64,000 nt of DNA, taken from Guadua angustifolia (lineage: Eukaryota; Streptophyta; Magnoliopsida; Poales; Poaceae). Shown here in pieces: positions 34,440 to 47,510 of the stretch. The notes under the pieces were generated by a model that searched no databases, was not told where the DNA came from, and saw nothing but the letters and a program-made list of their open reading frames with translations. Where the stretch lies: the NCBI GenBank assembly GCA_036346375.1, contig CM070510.1:63646376-63710375 (forward strand), given 5' to 3'. A program made the translations under genes and the position numbers. Positions within the stretch are counted from its first letter, which is position 1; the number at the start of each line of letters is the position of its first letter.

Positions 34440-36345
34440 TGCATCACAGATTCCCTTGGGAGCGGTGCTTAGCATCCATCACACTCAATGATGTCTCCTG
34501 CACTACAACGGGTGGTAGCAGTGCCATTTCTCACTGCTGTAGTGGAGACATTAACTAAACCTGTAAAATCTCACGGGAATATATGCGCGGACAAAAAGAA
34601 AACTTGTCCTTTTTGACTCTACCACTGCCTCTTTCCCCATCCTTTGCCGCTAAGTTTCTTCTTCTCACGGCGCCTGTGACTGAGCGATCTTCTATGGGAA
34701 CGAAGCTAACGAAGGAGCGCACTTGAAGCAAGAAGCTAAACATTAGATGTAGTATACTCCTTTTCCTTTAGGACACGGAAATAAAGGAGCTAAATAATAC
34801 GGACCACTTGAGAGCGTGTGCTAGTGGTAAAAAATGAGTCAATCCCCCCTCTTCCATGGCTCTTGCGGCCTTTCTATATAGAAGTGAGGGATGACTATTT
34901 CTCATCTTATCTCTATTAATTACCAAAAAAAAAAGTAAAGATATGTTGATATATTCCTTTGTTAGTTCACTCATGAGCTAAATCTAAAGCCCACGACACA
35001 TTTTTAACCGCACACGATCCTATAATAGTACTATCTCATCGTCCAACTCTGTGATCTTGAGGGGCGAGTAGACAAAGCAAGAAGTTGCTCTGCCCCTCAA
35101 GTGCTACGATATCATAATAAAGTGCTCATGACGAGGCAACTATTTAGAAGACACGATAGCCCTACACTGGTGACGTGCTCTGTGTCCTTCAACAAAGTCG
35201 TTGTGACCTCCTAGCCAAAGTTGGGGCCCTGAAGCGGGCGGCATGCCTTGCGACGAAGACGTCATGTGGCCGCCCTGCCAAAGCGTTGACCTTGAGACAA
35301 ACGACGTGTTGGGGCGGAGCCATTGTAGCCGCCCTACCGAGGCTAGGGTCTCGAAGTAGGCGGCATGTCCCCGACGAAGTTGTTGTGGGTAAAAACATAA
35401 AGTTAATTCACTTTATTTTAGCCTACAAGCTTCAGATCTGAGATGAAACTGAGATCTGGAGCTTTGTCAAACAGGACCACAGTTAGCTTGGAGATACTGT
35501 TGCTACTTACAAGGCTGTGCCGCGTGTGCATTGAGAAACCATGGCTTATCTTACCTTCGTATCTTATGTTTGACAATCTAATCTTTTTTTGCATGTAGTT
35601 ATAAATATAGCTCCCTTCCTCACCATAAAAGATGTGTCAAATGATACCTGTCTCCTACCATGCTTGAGGAGTGTGTAAGGTCACCGGGGCCGTGATAGGG
35701 TAAGGAACCGTGAGAGCGACCACTGGAGCGTGGAAGGAGAAGCTGCTGTGCAAAGGAGGAGGGCACAGAGGAGTTGTAGCACCGTACATAACATAGTTAT
35801 AGTTCTAAGGTATCACGGAAGAAGCCTTATTAAGGTGGACCATACACTGCTCTCACAATCGACCGACCTGTTAAGGTGTTAGTAATCTTTCAAGCTCTCT
35901 ATACATGATAAACAATATATCACCTATCACGTTTCAGAGAGAATCAAATTTACAGAAGCAAACGCGAAAGAGCTAAGTAATAAGAACCGTACAGCGCACT
36001 GCATAAGCGATAATATCTGTGTAGTGTAAGGTACGTGAGTGGTTTACCGATTTCGAGAGTAAATGTTTGTACATGGTGCACTACATTCGCATTAAATTAA
36101 TTGCTTCTCTCTCAAGAAGAAAGGCAGGCAAGGCAGTGTTGAGCGAGCAGAGCACGTACAGCCGTTGCTAGTTGGCTTCGGCCTTTGTTTAGTGTTCCCA
36201 GGAGGCCCATGCCGGGGCCTTAATATTCTTCTCCCTAGTCCCCATCATTGCAACTAGCCGTAACGCTCCGTCTCCTGTCTCAAGTCTCTCCTCCGGCGAG
36301 GCGAGCCGCGAGCTCAGCTCAGCTCAGCTCAGCTCTCGTCTCATC
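34440..36345. other. Spacer upstream of peroxidase 2
   Basis: No gene found. 34509-34552 starts CACTACAACGGG and ends GCTGTAGTG, two CACTA-like ends back to back. 35190-35390 holds three to four diverged ~60-bp units (GCGGGCGGCATG, GACGAAG). The (AGCTC)n run at 36310-36335 belongs to the peroxidase 2 promoter. Confidence 0.45.
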
Positions 36346-36352
36346 TATATAA
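36346..36352 (+). promoter_or_regulatory. TATA box of peroxidase 2
   Basis: TATATAA lies 204 bp before the ATG at 36550, just after five AGCTC repeats (36310-36335). The leader would be about 170 bp and contains GA-rich tracts and an (AGCT)n run at 36507-36525. Confidence 0.65.
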
Positions 36353-36506
36353 GCGCTCGCCTCTCTCCTCACTTAAAGCACCGAGTGTTAGCTACACAGA
36401 GAGCGAGAGAGAGGAGCAGCAGCCAGCGAGCGAGCAATTAAGGCCAGAAAGATTGGCGGTAGAGAGAAATTATCGAGTGCTGAGATTCGAGGAGAGGGAA
36501 ATAAGT

Positions 36507-36525
36507 AGCTAGCTAGCTAGCTAGC
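36507..36525 (+). repeat. (AGCT)n microsatellite in the 5'UTR of peroxidase 2
   Basis: Nearly five AGCT units, followed by another CTAGCTAGCA just before the ATG. The equivalent tract before peroxidase 1 is at 215-236. Confidence 0.85.
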
Positions 36526-36549
36526 GCTTGTAGTACTTGCTAGCTAGCA

Positions 36550-39500
36550 ATGAGGTCGAGGAGGTCGCAGCCGCGGCAGGGGAGCGTGCTGGCCGCGGTC
36601 GGCGTGGTGCTGGCGACGGCGGCGTGCGCGGCGGCCCAGCTGAGCCAGAACTACTACGCGTCGACGTGCCCCAACGTGGAGACGCTTGTCCGCGGCGCCG
36701 TCACCCAGAAGCTCCAGGAGACCTTCAACGCCGCGCCCGGCACCCTCCGCCTCCTCTTCCACGACTGCTTCGTCAGGGTGCGGAATGAAAACCAGCTTAT
36801 TTCGCCATGTTCTAATTGGTCGTGTTTGTTTCTGGTGTCGATGATACACCGATTCATCGATCTTCGATGTTTTTTTTTCCTGGTGCAGGGTTGCGACGCG
36901 TCGGTGCTGATCTCGGGGCCGGACGACGAGCGCAGCGCGGGCGCGGACACGACGCTGTCGCCCGACGCGCTGGACCTCATCACCCGCGCCAAGGCCGCCG
37001 TCGACGCCGACGCCCAGTGCTCCAACAAGGTCTCCTGCGCCGACATCCTCGCCCTCGCCGCCCGCGACGTCGTCTCGCAGGTACGTACCCACCCCCTCAC
37101 AAAACCCCGTCGGTCCATGCGCGCCCCGCCCGTCTCTCTTCATGTTGCTTTTTCACGGTGTTTTTCCATGGCTGGTCGCGCGCGGCCTCTTTATGTTTTG
37201 CGCGCCTTTCTAGCTCGGGCTGGTGGAGTGGTGGGTCGGTCGCTCGCTGATGAGGCGCCCGCGGCTGCCCCTGCCCGCCGGGCGACAGCTATGATGAGGC
37301 TGACATGACATGTACCACCCGCGTGTGCACACTGCCGTTCTGCGCTGCGGCACGAGGAGTCTCCTCCGCTGTCACTCTCTCTCTCTTAGCTGCGCCGCAG
37401 AACGCGTACGTACGTACGCGAACGCGTCATGCTCGGAGACGGAGCTCTCACCTCTCTCTCTCCATAGAGAGTTGTGTGCGCACGTCGCAACCTCGGTGGC
37501 GTCCAATCTGACGCAGCCATGTCACGACTACAACTTTACCTGATATTTATTATCGATAGATAAAAAATAATAATAGTCTAGATTGTCTGTAGCAATGGCA
37601 TTAGCAATACACTATAGTTGACACTATTCAATGATTCGTATTATTCGTTGTTTTGATCAAACGGTGCTCAAGATTGGTAACGGTTTAAGTTGTGGTTACC
37701 TTACAAATGGCACAGAACCATATCAGTACTTGCAGGAGCAGTCAAACAGAGAAGCTTTACTTATCTTTTCCATGTTTGATTAGTAGCACCTACAAAATTA
37801 AGAAGCCTTGAGTTTTGAAGATATTGGCAAACTGTTTTTTCAAATATAGCATTTTTTTCAAATAAATTTGGAAAAATTACCACTTCTTTAACCGTGGAAG
37901 ATGTCACCTGACATACATGTGAACCTCAGTAGTTTTTTGAGCCCATGGCAAGCCCGTGACTAGAGGTACCGAGCTTGAGAGCTCGGTAGACCTCCTATTA
38001 AGTGCAGGAACTCCTTCCGAGCTAAGCAGCGTGGCATTGAGGTGGACTTGACATTGCTACCCCGACATTGCTACGGTGGGTCCGGAGATCCACCAAGGTC
38101 CAAACGTGCCGTCTTCCGTGCTTTGGAAGAGGATTATTTTTATATATTTATTTAATAGGAGATCAGATTTATATAAAAAAAAGAAGTTTGTCGACAGCCG
38201 GAAAAGCCATTACTCTGAAAATTACCCCAAGAAGCTACGGATAGGAGGTCGGAAAATTTTGGATTTGGCGCTAAAATTAGGAAACGGAGATGGTCCCTGG
38301 GGTAATTGGGGTTACCTTGTCGGAATTCTGCTGTCCTATATATTTATGGGTTGTAGAGTCCAGAGCGCTTCATGTGGAGACGAGCTACTGCTGCGTAGAC
38401 AGTCTACAGTGATGGGAGCGATTTACTGCGCTGTCCGTTCCGGCTGGCTGGTCCTCTTCCGATCGGATTCATTCACCAATCAATTCCCCGATGGAACACA
38501 AGTAGGAGCACTCAGTATTCATACGCGGTTTGGCCGGGAATAAATGAGCCGCGTACGGCGACCGATACCGGCGCCCGACACCTAAACCTAATCCGCCGAG
38601 CCGATCGAGCGAGATGCGCAGTGCAGTGCAGTCCCTGTGGACAGCATTCGTAGAGCTACAGAATCAATTTATTGATGAGCCACGCAAGTTGGCCGTGCCG
38701 AAAATTTCGCTGTCTGATCGTATGTGCTCGCATATACTTACACGCTAGTACGACTCGATCGCAAAGTGTGCTGTAAATTACTGGGATTTCACTGCGTGCA
38801 AGGCTTGCTTTGCGCTAACGGCGAAAGCTGTTGATGTTGCTTGATGTATGCAGACGGGAGGGCCGAACTACCAGGTGGAGCTCGGGCGGCTGGACGGCAG
38901 GGTCGGCACGCGCGCCATCGTGAAGCACAGCCTGCCCGGCGCCGGCTTCGACCTGGACCAGCTCAACAAGCTCTTCGCCGACAACGGCCTCACGCAGACC
39001 GACATGATCGCTCTCTCAGGTACGTACCTAGGCCGGGATTTCTCGGCATTTTCACATCAAAACGTGCCATCTGATATATCAGCCGAAAGCTAGAGCTCAG
39101 TAGTAGATGGTTGGAGCGGTGGTTAGCGAGTCCCATGTCAGAAAAAGTGGCAAAATGGTTGGAACAGGTGCCGCGGGGGTGCTCTCAGAACTTCGTCTCG
39201 TCTGCGCCTCTCCAACCCCCATCAGTCCATCCATCCCAAGTGTATCGTAGACTGTAGTGTACTTACTACCAGCTCGTCACACGGACAAAGAAGATGGAGT
39301 GATACTAGTCCACGAATCTACAGTTTTGCTCGTAAAAACCCATGCCCTTTCCAGACTGGCGTTGGGTACGCACGCGCAGCTTTTCGCTGCAGCGTGCAGA
39401 GACCTCCTCCTTAGGCCCCTCGAATCCATTTTCACTGTGCTATGGTGCTATACACACGCGTTCGTTCTGGCTGTCACTGGCGATGGCTAAGCACCACTCG

Positions 39501-40023
39501 TCGTGCTCTTAAGAAACTGCTTTAATTGCTGCTGTAGGGCTCGTTGGTTGCAGATGCTAGCTAATTAGTTAGCAGCGCTATCATTGACGTCGTACTTGCG
39601 CGTTGCGATGCAGGGGGTCACACGATCGGTGTAACGCACTGCGACAAGTTCGTGCGGCGGCTGTACCAGTTCAAGGGCGCGGCGCCGCAGTACAGCCCGC
39701 CGATGAACCTCTTCTTCCTGCGGCAGATGCGGCGGACGTGCCCGCTCAACTACAGCCCGTCCACGGTGGCGATGCTCGACGCCGTCACGCCCCTCAAGTT
39801 CGACAACGGTTACTACCAGACGCTGCAGCAGATGAAGGGCCTGCTGTCCTCGGACCAGGTCCTCTTCGCCGACCGCCGGTCGCGGAGCACGGTCAACTAC
39901 TTCGCCGCCAACCAGACGGCCTTCTTCGAGGCCTTCGTCGCCGCCATGACCAAGCTCGGCCGCGTCGGGGTCAAGACCGGCTCCGACGGCGAGATACGGC
40001 GAGTGTGCACCAAGGTCAACTAG
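36550..40023 (+). CDS. Class III secretory peroxidase 2 (4 exons, 331 aa)
   Basis: Secretory plant heme peroxidase (EC 1.11.1.7). Exons are 36550-36777, 36889-37080, 38854-39019 and 39614-40023, with GT-AG introns in phases 0, 0 and 1 as in peroxidase 1. Residues 1-29 form a signal peptide with an Arg-rich start, and the mature N-terminus is Gln30. Distal Arg67 and His71 lie in LRLLFHDCFVR, GCDAS follows, and proximal His198 lies in GGHTIG. All eight structural cysteines are present. Unlike peroxidase 1, the FHDCFV motif is canonical. Intron 2 is unusually long (1773 bp) and intron 3 is 593 bp. Neither contains a recognisable transposon. Length and motifs fit a working enzyme of cell wall or apoplast. 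The close match of exon 3 (GGP.YQVELGR.DGRV) to peroxidase 1 marks them as paralogues. Confidence 0.96.
37081..38853 (+). other. Long intron 2 of peroxidase 2
   Basis: 1773 bp from GTACGT to GTATGCAG. Open frames within (for example 38076-38543) show no family motif and contain splice-less AT-rich stretches, so I treat them as non-coding. No terminal repeats were seen. Confidence 0.75.
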
Positions 40024-40084
40024 CACTGCTTGAATAGAGTTACGTAGAGATGGTTAATTCTGGTGTCTCCTCTCTTCTCCCTGC

Positions 40085-41960
40085 CCATGTTCACAGTCGA
40101 TCACAGTGTATTTGTTCCCGCCCAATTCTTTTCTTGATTGTGTAATCACATAAGTGCATGCCATCCATACCTTAGGACATTTTCAGGGCCTACCATGTTA
40201 TAGAAGGTACACCTACATCGATGTAAATGTTACAGATGGTCCTGTTAATCAAGTATATCCCATATGCCGTTCTTTTTTGAAAATTTTGCATGTTTCACAA
40301 AGAAGATAGATATATACCAAGAAAAGTTTGTACATTGAACTCTGACCTTGTGGCTCCAGACAGATGAAAGAGGATTCAGCATGGCTGGTCCCAACTCCCA
40401 AGTCCTCATAAATACAACCAACATGAGCTGTGAATGCCCTCCACAAACCATGTGATATTTTCAGTCAATCAACCAAGCAAACACAAAAACTTAAATGTGA
40501 TTCTATAACACCACAGACTACAACACAGCATGCCGGCCATAAACCACTGCTTTTCTGGGTCAAGCACTCGAGTTTCAAGCCATTGGTACGAGCTTGAATT
40601 GCATGACTTCATGCGTTGGTTTGGCACAATCGCCAGGTCCTTTTCTTGATCAAAAGGAACCGACTTTGCAGTTTTCCAACGAACTGAAGGGATTTCTTTA
40701 AGAAGAAGTTCAAATGCTCTGAATTCCGATCTCTTGTTTTTGTGCAGATCTCTGAATTTGGAACTTGGTTTTACGTAGCTGATTAACTGCACTTGGTGAT
40801 GCCAGAATTCTAGCCTTCTCGGTATAGTAGCATATGACCGTTTGAGCAAAGGGATTTGCTCTGGTACGTCTGAAAAATCATGAACTCTTGATTACTTGGA
40901 TAATGTAACTTAAGTTTGACTTTCATTAAACACTGAAATTGACTTCTGAATGTGTGCATCACACGGCCCAGTTACAGAAAGCTTGATACTAATCAATAAC
41001 CTTCTTGTTCATATCCACATTGTATTTCTCGCCCAGTTCTTTTCTTTGACCGTGTAATATAAGATGTCCTATCATATTCATAGGCCATTTTCAGGGCTTC
41101 TTCCATTGATAGAGATAAATTTAAATTGATGTAACACAATATTTATTGCAATTATATTTGAAATTTTGTTGGTCATGAGAAGAAAATATGCCAAGAGTTT
41201 CCGCATTAACATATCGTTCCAGGCATATAACAGATAGATTCAGCATGGTCCAGACCTGTTTTTTCCTAGAACACTGCACAACAATATGATCGGCATGGCT
41301 GTTAGTATACTACTTCTGTTTAATAGCAATAGAAGCGTGTACTTGCCGGCGAGAAATCCTAAGCATCCTGTGAGAAATTTTGATAGCCTTCAAATCTCAA
41401 CCTGCACGTCATCTTAAATTATTAATCATGTGCAACCTTAGCAGCTCGCTTACCTGAAACTGCATTATGTCTTTTGGAGAAATTCAAACTGCAGGAGGTT
41501 AATTATATATTGACAAAATGCTCTTTGTTTGGTCCCCTGGTCAGCTAAGAATGAAAAATATGAAATCACAAGTCCACTAGCACACAAGAAAAGGTAATGG
41601 TGACAGATATGTTCTAGATACAGTTCCTCATGCCAGCCACATACCACTGCTTTTCTAGGTCTACATTATTCGAGTCACTGTCATCCCTGTGGATTGCATT
41701 TCATGCCTTGGTTTGGCGCAAATGCGGCAGTCGCTTTCCTTAGGAAAATCAGCTGTCACAACTCATAACTAAACTGCTTACTTTCCCAACTAACATAACT
41801 GAAAAGAAAAAATAAATAAATTTTGGGGTCAGTTTTACTTTACTAGCTGAAATGGTAAATCATGAATCATCTAATCAAGCTTCCACAGCTTAGGTGCAAA
41901 TAGGAATTTGCTCTAGGTAGCTTCAGAAGTTTGGGAATCAAACCATGGTTACTTGCACCT
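40085..41960. repeat. Diverged tandem duplication of a non-coding block
   Basis: 40085-40960 and 41005-41960 share ordered blocks. One is CCCAATTCTTTTCTTGA..GTGTAAT (40119) versus CCCAGTTCTTTTCTTTGACCGTGTAAT (41033), followed by CATTTTCAGGGC in both. Another is CCACTGCTTTTCTGGGTC (40540) versus CCACTGCTTTTCTAGGTC (41644). A third is GGATTTGCTCTGG (40852) versus GGAATTTGCTCTAGG (41903). The offset grows from 920 to about 1100 bp because of indels. The block lies just after the peroxidase 2 3'UTR. Confidence 0.75.
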
Positions 41961-44929
41961 TAACCTTGAGGTTTATTAGACAGCAAAATTGGGAACAGAC
42001 TTGCATGTATCGACACAGAGTTAACGCATTCCGCACTCGTGAGCTTGTGGTTTTTACCGGAGAAAGAGATAAATGAGTTCTTTCTCCAAACTTCTATCCA
42101 TCCATTTAGAAGCACAAAAATATGCTACGATAACAAAATTTTCACTTGTGGGCAACTTATTAAAGAACCAGTGCTAACAACATGTACCAAAGCTCTGAAA
42201 AGTTATTGCTACCAACCCCCCTATTTACATACATTGGTGCCCCTATTCCTACTGATATCCCCTTATCCCTTTCCTTCGCCTAGCAATGCCAAATTCGTCT
42301 GAAAGCCACTTGTGCATATCCTGTCCATCACCTAATGATTTGATGCAACAAAAAAAGTGACTTCCAGTGTCCATTTGTACCTTATGGACCCCCTAAAGCA
42401 TCCCCAATAACCAAACCAGACGATGCTGCTGCAACAGGTGGCATGCACGGCCAATTAATTTGATCATGTTTCACTCTTTCTGCGCAAAGCTACAAGCAAG
42501 CCATTGTCAATTTGCCATCCTACTTATTAAACTTGATTCTATCAACCGATGTCCCTAAACTAAAATAATACTATCTTAAGCTCTTGTGGGAGCGTTTCTT
42601 GTAACTAAAGCACAAGACCAAAGAATGGTTTGCTTCACAATGTGACAACAATGGGCCTCCCATATTCACATGAAGCCTTTCTGATCCAATGGCACGTGCG
42701 TAAATGAGGAATGCACAGTGCTTTGTGTCCTACAAATCTAACCTATGCACAAAACATTGTGGATCCTCTCGTGAGGGTGGTCAATTATGAAACTAATGGT
42801 GTCAGTTTTTTTTTTTTTGAAGAAAATGAGCAGGCAGGAGCTTTGCCATTCAATTAAGAGGAGAGGAAGGAGTCAGATTTTATGCTGAGCTTGTAAAAAA
42901 AATAGATCATAGTAAAACATTCCACTGCACTTCTACAGAATCCTTATTGAATGACGACATAGATTCTCTAATACGACCAGTCTGAAATTCTGAATGGCTC
43001 TACATCTGCCATAAAGTTGCTGTAAAACTGTGGGTTCCTCAAATTGTTCCTTGCCCTAAGAAAATATTCTGATCACAGAGTTGTTATCTGTACGAGTGGA
43101 ACAGTGTCCATTTATTTGTTATTATGATAGGGGAACATAAGAATGATACAAAAGAGTCTATCCGGAACAGTCTCCAAAAATGATAGGAGTGGTACCTCTC
43201 AATTTTCGTATATATTTCAGCTGGTCTACCAAGAAAACGGAGGAATACTTATCTAGTAAGGTGCAGCATTGCAGACCAAAGACTAACACAAATAGTATAT
43301 AGATTGTAATGTTGACACCGATGAACAGAAAAGTGAGGGAATTTCTATCATGTATTATAAGCCCAAAATGCATGTTTACAGCTTTTTGTGTAAACTGAGG
43401 CTTGTTAAACTAGATAAAAAAATGCCCCCCAAAAAACTTAGGTTGCTCCAACCTATTGACCTTTTTTATTTTACTGCTACCACATTAACTCAGATCGCAG
43501 TATTCTTCAATCAATTACACATGTATAGATGTCAAGGTTTTAGAGTCCTACAAATCGTCCCAAGTCCCAACTCAAACCAGCCTTCAACCAAAGCAATGCC
43601 ATTCATGCTTCATCCAAGATAAACAAGAGCGATCGATATTGGGCTGCAGTTAGAAATGTATATAAAGCCCTTTGTGCCTTAGAATTAGGAAGCCTAAATA
43701 TGTTGAAACATGCCAGCAATGAATCAACCTAACAGCCAACTTGCAGAAAGGCTACTTTATAATTTTTTTTTTGGGACGCAGTATCACAGAGTATCAAAAA
43801 GGCTGAAGTCTCAGAAGTTGGGAAGAACCTGAATAATCGATCTGCAAAACGGCTCCAGTGCGGAATTCTCTCCCTGAAATCATAGCAGCACGTAGTCCTC
43901 CTTGTCCTTGGCTCCATGCAATTCAATTTCACCACAACAACATCACCTAGCTTCCACTGTTGCCCAGAGGGTCTGATCATGTTTTTCTTTTTTCAGCTGT
44001 ACTGACAGGAATTGGAGTTATGACAGCAGTACAGCACGAGTTATGATAGCAGGGGAAAGGGGTGAAAAAGCAAGAAACAGATGACTTTTTGTACAAGAGT
44101 ATTATAGTAAGATAGCAATAACCCAGTAGTCTGTCCAGATCATCTTCAGAAAGATCCAAGGCACGTATCAAAATCAAACAAACAGAAAAGAATTGTATCA
44201 GTGGCTACAGGAAGCTACCAGTTAGCGAACAGTTTAGTACAAGCAAAGTAACGAGCAAGAAAGGAACCGGAAGAACCAACAACTAACAAGAAATAAGTGA
44301 ATAAACAGATCCTTTAGGTAACCAGAGTATAGTCCAGCCATCAAGTTCTATGATTGCAGTATGCCTTGCCATTGCCCATTTGGTAATGATTACTGTCTTT
44401 ATCGATAGATCCGAAGTTTTGCATATGCTGAAATGAACACTCGAGATCAACTCGGACTGAAGTTGATATATCCCTTGTGCCCTATTTTATTGTCTATGCA
44501 GATAAGACCTGCCTCTTTAGGCCTTCAGTGATGTCAAAGAGGAAAAACACACGAATTTACACCCACCACACTTGCCAGTTATACATGTAATGAGACATTT
44601 TTCCTCTATCAGTAACCAGCGGTACTTTTATCTGCAAATCGTACATAATGTAGCTGCAAAAGTGGATGGATTTTGACTAAAATCCCAATCAAGCAGATTT
44701 TTTTGTTATTGTGACTATATTCCAGTCAAGCAGAATTCGTATTTCATAAGGATGATCCTTTGGTCTCTTTATCTGATGGCAAGTGATGTGCACTATGAAG
44801 AGAACCAGATGCCTTAAAATAAATTACAAGGGTTTCCAAGAGAGAAACAATTTGTCATATTCACAAGTTGGAGTGAATTGAATCAGCTTCTACAATGTCT
44901 AAAACTGTTTCATGATAAAATCATACTAT
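41961..44929. other. Spacer between peroxidase 2 and the RING gene
   Basis: AT-rich DNA without recognisable exons. 44400-44929 probably includes the 3'UTR of the RING gene, which is transcribed leftward. A LINE tail lies at 42809-42900. Confidence 0.45.
42809..42900 (-). mobile_element. LINE 3' tail fragment
   Basis: A T13 run is followed by GAGCAGGCAGGAGCTTTGCCATTC and AATTAAGAGGAGAGGAAGGAG. It is the same tail as at 53531, read on the - strand. Confidence 0.55.
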
Positions 44930-47510
44930 TTACGAGTTTGAACAACCTAGATTCATGTGCCCCCCTTGTCCATCTCCGAAGTCCGAAGGTATTGCTGAAG
45001 CTTTGCATGTCGGGCACCAGTTCTTCTGTCTAAGCCATTCATGAATGCAGGACACATGGTACTGATGCTCACACTGCATCCTACCAACTTCTTCACCCTC
45101 AATGTATTCCTCCTGTAACATCCAGCCAGTGTTAATTAGAAATACAGGCATCACAAAATAAATAACCATCCAGTGTCTGAAGAAATAGTTGTTCTTTCAT
45201 AAAATAGTATTGGCTAAATGAATCAAAATCCAACAACTAAGAGAATGTAGAGTGGATAAAACATGATTCCTGAATACAAGCACAGCAAAAGTTATCATTT
45301 CTTACTCAGCTTTGTGCACGCTATGTAACTATGATTTATATTACCCTATGTGTCTCCTTTCATTGCCGTATTCCTTCTCACCCGCTGGGGGCAGGGGCGG
45401 GGGGTCATACTTTAATAGAAAAACAAGGGATGAACACACCAACAGTTGTGGTATAACATCAAGCAGTATTATCAAATTCACCAACAGAACAATAGTAAAC
45501 ATTTTTGAAAAATGTGCACAGAAATGATAGCATCCTAGAGTACTATAAATACCTGACATATGCTGCATTTGACATCATCCACTACAGCTCTGTTCACTTC
45601 TAGCTCTGAATTTGTTGGTTTATACACACTTTGATTGAGACACGTTGCAAACTGGTCTTCAGAAAGGGCAGTACTCACGGAGCCAATTCGTTCCTCTAGT
45701 GCTAATAGTTCCTGAACAAAACAAAAGAGAGAAAAAACACAGCAGTTTCTGAAGTCCGAGGCAGATTAGCAGATGACTCAATTAAAATTTAGACGAGCAC
45801 ACTCTTGTGGCAGAATCAACATGAAAGTAATACCTCATAAGACATGTTGTCAATATCCATTCTCATATCTCTATGCTGATCGTGCAAGCCAAGGCCACTA
45901 AGGAACAGATTAGATTCCAGCACCAGCAATTGCTGCCGATATTTCCGTCCATCATACATTTCAGTGCTAGATTGGCAACAAGTGAAAAAAATGTAAAACT
46001 AAAACAAGGTAAAGGACTGACCTCATAAGTCAATTCATCATCTTGCTCAATCCTGTCCAACGCTAGCAACACCTGCACAAAGTAAAAATGCCATATATCA
46101 ACTGGTATTTCTTTCACACATCAAGACATCATAGCAGCTAATCAAAGACAATTTATTGTTAATCTATGATAATTTGATCAATTTCATCCCAAACAAAACC
46201 TCTGCAATTCCTTCCATGTTTATGCGCCTGTAGACATCTCTCCCCCCCAGCAGATCATGAAACACTTGTGGAGGGCTTTCCTCAGGACGAGAACTTGATC
46301 TGCACCTTGCTGTCCGATTACTTGAGCCTTGACGATTAGATGAGTAGATTGCATGAGGCAATTCCACAGAAAAAGGCCTTGTTAATGTCTGTGGGGGAAC
46401 TTCATTCGAGGGGTAACGAGCCCAATCTGGTTGGTGAACCCTTGTGACAATCTCACGCAGTGCAAACACACCATCCTCTCTTTCATCCGGCATCCTCACC
46501 CTAGCGTGTTGTGTAGAAGGTCGTCTAGTCCTACTAACCAAATCTGCAGAATCCTGAATACTTCTGCTGCTAGTCCTTATTGTTTGTTGAGAAGCTGATT
46601 GTTCAGCAGCTCTGACTCTAGGTCCAATAATGCCAGGAAACATGGAAGGTGAATGACATAAACTAGACTTTCCACAAAAGCCCCTTGATCTTGAAGAACT
46701 CTCTCCATCAGAAGTCCTCTTTCTCATAACCTCAACCCTATTATTATGAACAGAATTAGATGAAGAACAGCCAGACGACACAACATCAGATATTGATGTG
46801 CAACCAACATTTCTTAGACGACGTCTCTGTACTCCAGCACCAGCACCATTTGATGATTTCACATCAATGGTAGAATTCTGAGCTACAGGAGGCCGATGAA
46901 CAAAAGTAGATTGGGTTTGAGGTCTACCCAGACTCGATTCTTCTTTATCCTTCTGCCTACGTGGTTTAGTTCTCAATGCAGTATTTCTGACGATGGAATC
47001 AACTGAATGTCGAGAAATCCCTGAAGAAACAGAAGAATCTAAAACTTCAGTATCAAGTTCTGCTGGCTGATCTCCTCCAGTAGCTGACGTGGAGAATGAA
47101 TCTTCTGACTCAGTCTGCTGAGCATATGGATGCTCATCCTCCTCAACAACAGCTTTCTTGCTACTCTGCAGACGGTTGGCCTCAGTTCTTCTGTTACTGC
47201 TTTCAGCATTGTCTGTCTCTGCCAAAAAGGGCCGCCTTTGCTTTTCCTCATAGTATTTTCTGATAGGAGCTTTTGAAGAGCTTGCAGATGCAGCCTTAGA
47301 GCCTGATGAATGAAATGGGTCACGTAAATATCTTGGCTTCTCTTTATTGCCAGCCCATCTGGTTTTCGTAGGGTTGAGCTTTGTGGTGTTCCCTGGCTTA
47401 TTGCTGTGCTGGTTTGGCCTCTCCTCATTGCTTTGATTTCTCAAGGAGATGCCAGAACCTCTTCTAAGATAACCCATTGTTGTGGTGGATCTACAAGAAT
47501 CCTCCTCCAT
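44930..47510 (-). CDS. RING-H2 E3 ubiquitin ligase, MBR/HIP1-like (5 coding exons, 600 aa)
   Basis: Transfers ubiquitin from an E2 to substrates. The substrate is unknown. Coding exons on the - strand are 47510-46200, 46072-46022, 45932-45834, 45711-45553 and 45112-44930. All are joined by GT-AG introns in phase 0. Residues 1-437 are a long Ser/Arg-rich disordered region. Residues 438-500 are helical, with VLLALDRIEQDDELTYE, QLLVLE and DNMSYEELLALEERIGSVST. The RING-H2 is C536, C539, C554, H556, H559, C562, C573, C576, with spacing CX2C-X14-CXHX2HX2C-X10-CX2C. A short tail ends at 600. This order is that of plant MBR1/MBR2 and HIP1-type ligases. The ATG at 47510 is followed by a second in-frame ATG at 47477 (MGYLRRGSG), which could also serve as start. 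No frame damage is seen, and this is likely a conserved single-copy gene. Confidence 0.93.

Noticed and set aside
36816..37250. + strand open frame of 144 codons overlapping peroxidase 2 exon 2
   Set aside because: An out-of-frame reading of a GC-rich exon. The peroxidase frame fits the family and splice sites.
38076..38543. 155-codon frame in intron 2 of peroxidase 2
   Set aside because: No recognisable domain, lies within a canonical intron, and has no own promoter or splice support.
40469..40849. 126-codon frame on the - strand
   Set aside because: It lies in the duplicated non-coding block. The partner copy at 41600-41800 does not keep the frame, so there is no sign of selection on protein.
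46164..46199. Extension of RING exon 1 past 46200 (VLFGMKLIKLS)
   Set aside because: The GAG/GTTTTG donor and the phase-0 match to the next exon show that this is intron read-through.
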